A DNA stretch of 15,344 nt from assembly GCA_010671965.1 (NCBI GenBank), contig JAAHIC010000026.1, positions 1 through 15,344 of the forward strand, read 5' to 3'. Positions 1 through 5,247 of this stretch are shown piece after piece; position 1 is the stretch's first letter; every line of letters starts with the position of its first letter. Made by a program: the position numbers and the translations under genes. This DNA comes from Leptolyngbya sp. SIO4C5. Its GTDB lineage: Bacteria; Cyanobacteriota; Cyanobacteriia; Phormidesmidales; Phormidesmidaceae. The notes beneath the pieces were generated by a model. It was not told where the DNA came from, searched no databases, and saw only the letters and a list, made by a program, of their open reading frames with translations.

Positions 1-23
1 ATTCAACTGGAGATATTTTACCG

Positions 24-317
24 ATGACCACAGCTGCTTTGCTCGAACTGTTCAGCCAAGCTGACGCGATCGCGGCTAAGCCCATCTACCAGGATGCGGT
101 GTCTAGCGATCCGGTGATGGTTTACGCGACGTACCCGACCGCAGTAGGCAAGCACACCTACCGGGTGATTGTCAAAGTGCAGCGCTCTGGCGATGAGTTT
201 CTAGTTGATTTGCTGATGCCGCTTGATGGCAAGCCACTGGGCGATCGCGTTCGCAAGTGGGCGCTAGATACCTACCAGGCCAAGTGCGACTGGTGGCCTG
301 CAGGAAATGCGTTTTGA
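24..317 (+). CDS. Hypothetical protein, 97 aa
   Basis: I do not recognise this protein. It starts with ATG and has GGAG about 11 bases upstream, and it ends with TGA. The sequence is soluble-looking, with no signal peptide or membrane segment. A central stretch rich in beta-branched residues (TYRVIVKVQ, then EFLVDLLMPLDG) suggests a small mixed alpha/beta fold, and the C-terminal part is rich in tryptophan and aromatic residues (KCDWWPAGNAF). Two HIP1 octamers lie inside it, so its composition matches the replicon. It is followed within 20 bases by a perfect 38-bp palindrome and then by another small gene on the same strand. It may be the end of an operon that starts outside the window. Function is unknown. 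Confidence 0.6.
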   Translation: MTTAALLELFSQADAIAAKPIYQDAVSSDPVMVYATYPTAVGKHTYRVIVKVQRSGDEFLVDLLMPLDGKPLGDRVRKWALDTYQAKCDWWPAGNAF

Positions 318-333
318 TCAATGTCCAAATCTA

Positions 334-371
334 AGAGCAGCCAGCAGCGCGATCGCGCTGCTGGCTGCTCT
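334..371. repeat. Perfect 38-bp palindrome centred on a HIP1 site
   Basis: The arms (334-352 and 353-371) are exact reverse complements with no unpaired centre. The left arm reads AGAGCAGCCAGCAGCGCGA. The dyad axis falls in the middle of the HIP1 core GCGATCGC. It starts 17 bases after the stop codon of the 97-aa gene and ends 44 bases before the likely TTG start of the next gene. As RNA it would form a very stable GC-rich hairpin, but no U-tract follows on either side. A transcript-end or RNA-stability element is the simplest reading; a protein-binding dyad is also possible. Confidence 0.8.
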
Positions 372-414
372 GATTGCTGAACTAATCTTGATAATTTACA
401 AACGAGGTAAAACC

Positions 415-720
415 TTGATTTACAAAAAAAATCCCCGCCCGATTCGATGGGTACATGCTGAAATCTATCGCGGCTTTCTGCTCTCAGTAATTCAGCGGGA
501 AGATGGCTACATCGCTAGAATTGACGACTTTGGATGTGGCTGGGATGCTCAAAAGCAAGGGACTGCCGGGCTGAAGGAAAGCTTAGCGGAAGCAAAAGCG
601 ATGATTGATAGCGATCTCAATAAGCTGATAGAGGAAGCCGAATCACAGGATCAACTTCGAGCTTCGATCCTCTCAGAACTGCTTGAGCGAGGATCGATTG
701 CTCATGGCATAGCGGCATGA
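415..720 (+). CDS. Hypothetical protein, about 101 aa, TTG start
   Basis: The open frame reaches back to an ATG at 307, but that start would put the 38-bp palindrome inside the gene and overlap the previous gene. A TTG at 415 with GAGG at 404-407, seven bases upstream, is the better start. From there the protein begins MIYKKNPRPIRWVHAEIYRG, followed by an extended region (FLLSVIQREDGYIARIDDFGCGW) and a helical, acidic C-terminal half (LKESLAEAKAMIDSDLNKLIEEAES). The order of beta strands then helices, with AEIYRGFLLSVI and GYIARI, resembles small cyanobacterial proteins of unknown function. It overlaps the next gene by four bases (ATGA), so the two are probably translated together. If the ATG at 307 were used, the protein would gain a hydrophobic N-terminal segment encoded by the palindrome. 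Confidence 0.55.
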   Translation: MIYKKNPRPIRWVHAEIYRGFLLSVIQREDGYIARIDDFGCGWDAQKQGTAGLKESLAEAKAMIDSDLNKLIEEAESQDQLRASILSELLERGSIAHGIAA

Positions 721-1094
721 TGGAGCTAGAAAATTTGCTCCTGAAGCGGCTGGAACAGACGATCGTACTATTGCAAGAAAATCAGCGGCAGCTAGACTCC
801 TTAAATCAGCGGTTTTCAGCACTGGAAGCCAAAATAGAGCCCCCGCAAGCCGAAACGGTTTATCAGCAAGAGGCTGCTAGGCAGCTCCAGCGGAGCAATC
901 GCACCCTGCAGCGCTGGCGAGAAACTGGCAGACTCACCCAGGGAATTCATTGGTGGCCCGAGAATGGCAGCGGCAGCCCCATCTACAACCTACTGTTGAT
1001 CCGTGACGGCCTCAGACAGGGATTTACGTCACCAGCTCACCTACGAGCTTGTCAGCAATGGCTGAAGCAGCAGCCCAGCAACCGCAAACGCTGA
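717..1094 (+). CDS. Coiled-coil plus helix-turn-helix DNA-binding protein
   Basis: The 125-aa product has an N-terminal leucine-rich coiled coil (about residues 3-40, NLLLKRLEQTIVLLQENQRQ onward). A compact helix-turn-helix-like domain follows at about 47-97, with the pattern AARQLQRSNRTLQRWRETG, GIHWW and IYNLLLIRDGL. The 'RTLQRWR..GRL..G.HWW....YN..L..D' pattern is one I associate with small MerR/excisionase-like DNA-binding proteins of cyanobacterial mobile elements; this is recognition by pattern, not a database hit. The ATG at 717 overlaps the previous stop codon (ATGA); a second ATG follows directly at 720. There is no strong ribosome-binding site, which fits translational coupling. It could be a regulator of nearby plasmid genes or a recombination directionality factor, though no recombinase gene is visible. 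Confidence 0.65.
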   Translation: MMELENLLLKRLEQTIVLLQENQRQLDSLNQRFSALEAKIEPPQAETVYQQEAARQLQRSNRTLQRWRETGRLTQGIHWWPENGSGSPIYNLLLIRDGLRQGFTSPAHLRACQQWLKQQPSNRKR

Positions 1095-1099
1095 TTAGT

Positions 1100-1139
1100 C
1101 CTGTTGAATAGTTGCGTAAGAGGGCAACTATTCAACAGG
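1100..1139 (+). terminator. Strong stem-loop after the HTH gene
   Basis: Perfect 16-bp arms, CCTGTTGAATAGTTGC at 1100-1115 and its reverse complement at 1124-1139, enclose an 8-base loop. The hairpin starts five bases after the TGA of the HTH gene, so it is placed like a transcription end. It lacks a U-tract (GACAAATT follows), so it may be a non-canonical terminator, a 3' stabiliser, or a DNA dyad. Confidence 0.6.
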
Positions 1140-1219
1140 GACAAATTGAATAAACCCTTTACCTAGAAACAGTTTCAGCGATTTAGTCCAATTTTGGAAG
1201 CTGGACGAGATATCAATGG

Positions 1220-1256
1220 TTTCAGGTAACTGTCATAGTGTGACAGTTGCCTGAAA
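1220..1256. repeat. Near-perfect inverted repeat upstream of the par operon
   Basis: The arms TTTCAGGTAACTGTCA (1220-1235) and TGACAGTTGCCTGAAA (1241-1256) pair over 16 positions with one mismatch, which can be a G-U pair in RNA. They enclose a 5-base spacer. The repeat is about 180 bases upstream of parA in a stretch (1095-1432) that holds no gene on either strand. The element has no U-tract on the + strand. A binding dyad for a plasmid protein or a small-RNA hairpin are both possible. Confidence 0.65.
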
Positions 1257-1322
1257 AAGTCCTAGGTTAGTCCTTGCGTTTTGATTAACTGGCACATTTG
1301 GCCTTTTTGCACTTGAGCACGC

Positions 1323-1427
1323 AGTCACTTGACTAAGTGACCATTATTTTAAGTGATTACGTAACTACTTAAAAAAGCCCTCACCGTTCAGTGAAGGCTT
1401 ATGATTCACTTGGTCACTGAATCACTT
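1323..1427. promoter_or_regulatory. Putative par operator/centromere: TCACTT octads upstream of parA
   Basis: Three contiguous 8-bp units, ATTCACTT (1404-1411), GGTCACTG (1412-1419) and AATCACTT (1420-1427), end five bases before the parA start. Further copies lie upstream: AGTCACTT (1323-1330) facing AAGTGACC (1335-1342), and AAGTGATT (1351-1358), which abuts a partial inverted copy to form a near-palindrome at 1351-1370. Known ribbon-helix-helix partition proteins bind this kind of tandem short repeat; the omega protein of pSM19035 binds 5'-WATCACW-3' heptads. The partner encoded at 2065-2355 is the inferred ligand. No Shine-Dalgarno sequence precedes parA, because the octads occupy that position. 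Confidence 0.6.
1371..1400 (-). terminator. Intrinsic terminator pointing leftward, upstream of parA
   Basis: Read on the - strand: AAGCCTTCAC, a six-base loop TGAACG, GTGAGGGCTT, then four more Ts (a six-T run in all). The stem is 10 bp with a single non-Watson-Crick position. This is a standard rho-independent terminator shape for leftward transcription. No leftward gene ends here; the nearest is the tape measure gene ending at 2609. It would stop antisense transcripts running across the par operon. Confidence 0.65.
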
Positions 1428-1432
1428 AACCA

Positions 1433-2071
1433 ATGATAATAACCTTTAGCTCACTAAAAGGGGGTACTGGCAAGACTTCTCTGTCTGTCCACCTCGCTCA
1501 CGCGATCGCACTAGCTAAGAAGCGGGTGCTCCTGGCTGACGCTGACCCTCAAAACAGTGCTAGTGACTGGGCAGCCGCCAGAGACGACAAGCCGCCCTTC
1601 CCCGTCATCGGCATGGCCCGCAACACCCTACACCGCGACTTGCCAGAGCTGATGAAGGACTACGACCACGGCATCGTAGACACCCCGCCTCGTGTTTCTG
1701 CCCTCGCTCGAAGCGCGATCCTAGCTGCTGACCTGGTACTGATTCCGGTTCAGCCTAGCTCTTATGACGTGTGGGCAGCCGCTGAGACGGTGGGGTTGAT
1801 TGATGAGGCAAGAGGATTCAAGCCAGAGATTAAGGCAGCATTCGTCATTAATCGAAAGGTAGTCAACACGGCGATCGGACGAGAAATAGAGGACGCGCTA
1901 GCCGATTACTCTATACCAACGCTCAAGACGGCTATAGCTCAGCGGATAGCTTTTGCAGAGGCCAGCAGCGGCTACACCGTTATGGAAGCTTCCCCCAGCT
2001 CGGCAGCCTCGAAAGAGATTAAGCAACTCGCTAAGGAAGTGCTCAAATTCATGGGGATTAAGTCATGGTAG
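1433..2071 (+). CDS. parA: ParA-family partition ATPase (type Ib)
   Basis: A 212-aa deviant Walker-type ATPase. It shows the deviant Walker A motif KGGTGKT (residues 9-15, with the signature first lysine), the A' motif DADPQ (36-40), and Walker B-like GIVDTPP (80-86, D83). The motif order and short length fit ParA/MinD-family plasmid partition ATPases without an N-terminal DNA-binding domain (type Ib). Such proteins form ATP-dependent gradients on the nucleoid that move plasmid copies apart, stimulated by a centromere-bound partner. The partner is probably the ribbon-helix-helix protein whose ATG lies inside the parA stop region (7-bp overlap). The ATG at 1433 puts the P-loop at the usual distance. 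No Shine-Dalgarno sequence is visible; the start is preceded by an octad array, so the operon may be autorepressed by its partner and translated from a short or leaderless mRNA. Confidence 0.93.
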   Translation: MIITFSSLKGGTGKTSLSVHLAHAIALAKKRVLLADADPQNSASDWAAARDDKPPFPVIGMARNTLHRDLPELMKDYDHGIVDTPPRVSALARSAILAADLVLIPVQPSSYDVWAAAETVGLIDEARGFKPEIKAAFVINRKVVNTAIGREIEDALADYSIPTLKTAIAQRIAFAEASSGYTVMEASPSSAASKEIKQLAKEVLKFMGIKSW

Positions 2072-2355
2072 ACAAGCGCCGTCGCATTGCCAAAAAGCCA
2101 GACTCGAAAGCCGCCGCTGACGAATGGATTAATGAGGGCGGGGTAGATCCTGAGATTGAACCGACTCAGCAGCCCGTAGAAGCACCGCAGGTTGAGCCAG
2201 AGCAGGGTAAGCCTAAGTACCCTCATCGCATCAGCTTTGACATGGGGAAAGCCCAGTACAAGCGGCTTAAGTGGGCAGCGTTCGACAGCGATCGCAGCAT
2301 GAATGAAATTTTACGGGAAGCGGTGGAAGACTGGATGAAATTACGTGATTACTGA
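2065..2355 (+). CDS. Ribbon-helix-helix partition partner (ParB/ParG-like)
   Basis: A 96-aa protein with a basic N-terminus (MVDKRRRIAKK), a flexible Pro/Glu/Gln-rich middle (about 30-53), and a C-terminal ribbon-helix-helix at about 53-96. That domain has a beta strand HRISFDM, helix 1 KAQYKRLKWAAFDSD, and helix 2 SMNEILREAVEDWMKL. In ParG-like partners the mobile basic N-terminus stimulates the ParA ATPase and the ribbon-helix-helix dimer binds the centromere and operator. The arrangement here matches that plan. Its ATG lies in the last codons of parA, which indicates co-translation. Octad repeats sit upstream of parA and directly after this gene and are the likely binding sites. The assignment as the DNA-binding partner is inferred from fold pattern and position. 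Confidence 0.82.
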   Translation: MVDKRRRIAKKPDSKAAADEWINEGGVDPEIEPTQQPVEAPQVEPEQGKPKYPHRISFDMGKAQYKRLKWAAFDSDRSMNEILREAVEDWMKLRDY

Positions 2356-2378
2356 TTTACTTGTTTACTTACCTACTC
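2355..2378. promoter_or_regulatory. Second octad array just after the par operon
   Basis: Three units with an exact 8-bp period, ATTTACTT (2355-2362), GTTTACTT (2363-2370) and ACCTACTC (2371-2378), begin on the last base of the partner gene's stop codon. They resemble the upstream units with TCACTT changed to TTACTT. This may be a second binding site for the ribbon-helix-helix partner; relatedness to the upstream array is inferred from spacing and similarity. Confidence 0.4.
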
Positions 2379-2389
2379 AGTAGTTTTTT
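2373..2389 (+). terminator. Weak terminator-like hairpin after the par operon
   Basis: CTAC, a three-base loop, GTAG, then six Ts. The stem is only four base pairs, so this is a weak candidate for the end of the parA operon. No other hairpin plus T-run is visible on the + strand between 2356 and 2608, a stretch that holds no gene. Confidence 0.3.
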
Positions 2390-2591
2390 GTAGCCCCATT
2401 TTACGAACGCGACAGCAAAAGCTATGGCAGAGAATTTGGCCCTATTACTGCCTGGACTGCCCAAAGTGGGAACACTGGCAAATGCGGCTATTAGCCACCT
2501 TTTAGGGCACTTCTATTAAGAATCTTTTAGGATTAGCGCTCATATTCTAAAGAATGTAAATTCTATTGCACAACTTTTATAGGCGGCCAAA

Positions 2592-2610
2592 AGGAGCTTT
2601 ACAAGCTCTT
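2592..2610 (-). terminator. Possible terminator of the replication/tape measure operon
   Basis: On the - strand GAGCTT (6-bp stem), a three-base loop and AAGCTC lie directly after the tape measure stop codon, followed by CCTTTTGG. The T-run is only four bases and the stem is short, so leakage past it seems likely. A stronger leftward terminator is at 1371-1400. Confidence 0.35.
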
Positions 2611-4852
2611 AGCCATAGCCCACACGGAATTGCTGGCGTACTACATCTTCCAAAAGTGATTGCAATTCTGGAAGATGCTCTCTCAGGGCTGCGATCACAT
2701 CTTCTCTAGCAGCCTCTCCACCACCTTGCAAAGTAATCTGGGGAGAGTAGTTCAAGGTCAGGCTACTGCCCCCAGACCCCACGCCAGGAAGCCCCAAGCC
2801 CGCGCCGGTGACTGCCGCACCACCAACTCCGCCCATCGCCGCTTGCAACGTAGGCGCCGCCGATCGGATTCCGGCAGCCAGCATATTGACTATCTCAGCG
2901 CCTGGGTTGCTGGCGATATTGTTGAGCACCGTCAGCGGACCGGCATCGACCGGACTACCCGGCAGCGCCGATCGCACCGCACTAGCCACACTGGAGATAG
3001 CGCCAATTACAGCACCAACTCGGCTTCTGATACCTTCTGCAATGCGCTGCACAATCTGAGCCCCAGCGCTAAAAGCCTGTCCAGCGATCGCCCGAATCGC
3101 GCCTAGCATCTGCGCCCCCATTGACCGAATCGCACCGACTGCGTTTGCCGCACCGCCGCGAATTGCCGCAACAACCCCCTGCACCCCGGTAACCGCTATT
3201 GCCCGAACAGCGCCCCAAACCGCGCCCATAGCAGCCACCATTGACCTAAATGCGGTAATGATGCCAATTACCGCTGCATGGGCCTTGGCCCGAATCATAG
3301 AAAAGATTGCGCCGATCGCTGCTGGAAGCATCGCCAAATTGGCAGGCAGAGCCATAAGGGAGACTTTAATCATGTTGATAAAGTCAGAGAATGTGACGTT
3401 CATACCCATCACAGCGCCGCTAATCTTGAAAATGGCAAACACCACACCGCCCAAGATTGCTGCCAATCCTGCCGCGCCAGTAGCAAGGCCGACAAAAACG
3501 CTCTTAATGCTGCCCAATGCTCCTACAACTGCAGGATTGGCAAGGAACAGCATAGCCCCCTTAACCTTGGCAAAAACGCCTATTAGCGCTCCAACCCCAG
3601 ACACCATCTGTCCAATTACTATCAGAGCAGGCCCAACTGCTGCCGCAACAGCAGCGATCGCTACTCCTATTTTCACAACGCCAGGATGGCTGGCAGCAAA
3701 ATCAGCAAAGCCGTGTGACAGAGGAATAATTAACCCCAACAAATCGTTAATAGCTGGTCGCATCCCTGAGCCAATATTTGTCAAGATTTCACCAAAGGCA
3801 TTTTTCATAAGCTGCAAAGTGTTAGCTGTAGTTGCAGCTCTAGCCTCAAATTCACCCTGCATCGATCCAGCGTAAGCACTCTGCTCGCCTACCAGTTCAA
3901 GGTTCTGGCCCAAGACCTCTGTATTTTGAGCCAAAGTTCCAAGCAGTTGGGCATCAGAGCCTGTGCCAAACATGTCTTGAATGACGTTTGCTCGGTCAGA
4001 GCCATTGAGCTGACCGAGCGCGTCCAAGTACATTTGCAGGCCGCCCATCGCATCTTGCCGGATTGCTTGCTCTAAGTCTTGAGCTTCGATCCCGAGCTTG
4101 GCCAGACCGTCCTGGAAACGGCTACTCTGCCCAGTTGCTGTCTGCAGCATCGGCAGCATTCCGTTGATGGCAGTTGAGGCTACCTCAGGGGCCGCGCCAA
4201 AGCTAATCAGGGTACCAGCCAGCGCAGCGGTCTCAGCCTCGGCCAGGCCAAAAGTCTGAGCTACGCCGCCAATGCGGCCAGCCGCGTTGACAACATCACC
4301 CGCGCTGCTAGCCGTATTGTTGCTGAGGTGGTTGATCGCGTCACCCAGCAGCTCAGTCTCGGTCAGAGTAAGGCCGTAAACGTTTTTAAGCTCCCCAATA
4401 GACTGACCCGCTAGTCCCGCTGTCATATCAAACGCAATCGACATCTGAGCCGCCAGCTCGGTGAACTCGCCTAATTCATCTTTAGCTGTCCCAAGTTGCC
4501 CACCCGCTGCTGCAATCTCAGCTAGCCCCTGAGCGGACATAGGCAGTGTCCGGGTTAACCCTAAGATTTCCTGCCCCATTGCAGCTGACTCAGCCTCTGT
4601 AAAACCCATGACCTTGTTCACGTCAGCCATTGAGCTTTCAAAATCGATCGCCGCCCAAGCCGCTGCGCTCAATCCAGCTACAACTGGGGCTGTAACCCGC
4701 CCAGTCAGGTTCTCACCTACGCTGGTGATGCTTTCGCCAACAGCTTTAGTGGACTCGCTGAGGTTGTTTAACTGCTCTACCGAGTCAGCAACTGCCTGAA
4801 TCGGCTTGCTAGCCTGATCAATGGCCTCTATGAGAATCTGAAGTGACTCCAC
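2609..4852 (-). CDS. Phage tail tape measure protein, TP901-type
   Basis: A 747-aa protein with the layout of tail tape measure proteins, which set tail length and pass through the tail tube at injection. The N-terminal region (about 1-50) is helical. A TP901-like core at about 55-360 begins with the family-like pattern DFESSMADVNKVMG. Hydrophobic Ala/Gly/Val-rich segments follow at about 385-475. A repetitive region at about 505-630 has recurring AIRxxGA-type units. The motif LPGSPVDAGPL at about 630-640 is, to my knowledge, common near the C-terminus of such proteins. The start is GTG, sharing one base with the TAG of the upstream gene, with GAGAGGA eight bases before it. It is the last gene of a five-gene leftward operon headed by replication genes, and no capsid, portal, tail tube or baseplate gene is visible. 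At 747 aa it would suit a short tail. Long + strand open frames across it are compositional shadows. Confidence 0.88.
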   Translation of the reverse strand: MESLQILIEAIDQASKPIQAVADSVEQLNNLSESTKAVGESITSVGENLTGRVTAPVVAGLSAAAWAAIDFESSMADVNKVMGFTEAESAAMGQEILGLTRTLPMSAQGLAEIAAAGGQLGTAKDELGEFTELAAQMSIAFDMTAGLAGQSIGELKNVYGLTLTETELLGDAINHLSNNTASSAGDVVNAAGRIGGVAQTFGLAEAETAALAGTLISFGAAPEVASTAINGMLPMLQTATGQSSRFQDGLAKLGIEAQDLEQAIRQDAMGGLQMYLDALGQLNGSDRANVIQDMFGTGSDAQLLGTLAQNTEVLGQNLELVGEQSAYAGSMQGEFEARAATTANTLQLMKNAFGEILTNIGSGMRPAINDLLGLIIPLSHGFADFAASHPGVVKIGVAIAAVAAAVGPALIVIGQMVSGVGALIGVFAKVKGAMLFLANPAVVGALGSIKSVFVGLATGAAGLAAILGGVVFAIFKISGAVMGMNVTFSDFINMIKVSLMALPANLAMLPAAIGAIFSMIRAKAHAAVIGIITAFRSMVAAMGAVWGAVRAIAVTGVQGVVAAIRGGAANAVGAIRSMGAQMLGAIRAIAGQAFSAGAQIVQRIAEGIRSRVGAVIGAISSVASAVRSALPGSPVDAGPLTVLNNIASNPGAEIVNMLAAGIRSAAPTLQAAMGGVGGAAVTGAGLGLPGVGSGGSSLTLNYSPQITLQGGGEAAREDVIAALREHLPELQSLLEDVVRQQFRVGYG

Positions 4853-5247
4853 TATTGATATCCTCTCAGCTCATTAATTGTTTGGCTTTGCTGTTCCAGC
4901 TCTGCCTTAAGGCGCTCATATTCTGGCTGAGTGAGGTTACGCCATTCTGGAGGTGGGGCTGGAGACTCTGAGTTTTGCCCCTGGCGGGACTGAGCAACCC
5001 TATTCCAGAGTTGCTGTGATTGCTGCCAGGGTGCCTCAGCAGGGCCGGACTGCACCGCTAGCCACTCAGAGGGGAGCGAAGGGATTTCGCCAGCTCTAAC
5101 TTGCCGGTAGACAACATCTGTCCACAACTTGAGCTGTGAAGGGTTCAGCGTTGGCGAGCTATCGGGAAGCGGAAGCACTTCGCCAGCGGCAGCAGCGTTT
5201 CTGACTGAGAGATTCCAGGCTTGTCGAGGGGTTAAGAATTTGCTCAT
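4852..5247 (-). CDS. Hypothetical protein between replication and tape measure genes, 131 aa
   Basis: I do not recognise this protein. It has a helical N-terminus (FLTPRQAWNLSVRNAAAAG), a Pro/Ser-rich linker (LPLPDSSPTLNPSQLK), a Trp-containing middle with VVYRQVRAGEIPSLPSEW, a disordered Gln/Ser/Pro stretch (about 75-100), and a C-terminal coiled-coil-like helix (LTQPEYERLKAELEQQSQTI). Its ATG overlaps the stop of the CyRepA1-like gene (ATGA), and its TAG overlaps the GTG of the tape measure gene by one base, so it is coupled on both sides. In tailed phages the gene before the tape measure usually encodes a tail assembly chaperone, often made by frameshifting. The position fits that role, but I see no clear slippery site at the junction and no family motif, so that is only a possibility. 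Confidence 0.7.
   Translation of the reverse strand: MSKFLTPRQAWNLSVRNAAAAGEVLPLPDSSPTLNPSQLKLWTDVVYRQVRAGEIPSLPSEWLAVQSGPAEAPWQQSQQLWNRVAQSRQGQNSESPAPPPEWRNLTQPEYERLKAELEQQSQTINELRGYQ

Noticed and set aside
307..414. ATG at 307 as start of the second gene
   Set aside because: It would overlap the first gene and encode the perfect palindrome; TTG 415 has GAGG at the right distance.
1323..1427. CRISPR-like reading of the repeats before parA
   Set aside because: The units are only eight bases, partly contiguous and partly inverted, without spacers of regular length and without cas genes nearby.
2660..3106. A 148-codon + strand open frame rich in Arg and Ser opposite the tape measure C-terminus
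   Set aside because: Shadow of the same coding region; composition is typical of an antisense frame and there is no family pattern.
3258..3875. A 205-codon open frame on the + strand inside the tape measure gene
   Set aside because: It is antisense to an Ala/Gly/Ile-rich repetitive coding region, which tends to keep the opposite frame open; it has no ribosome-binding site and low-complexity Ala/Ile/Pro content.
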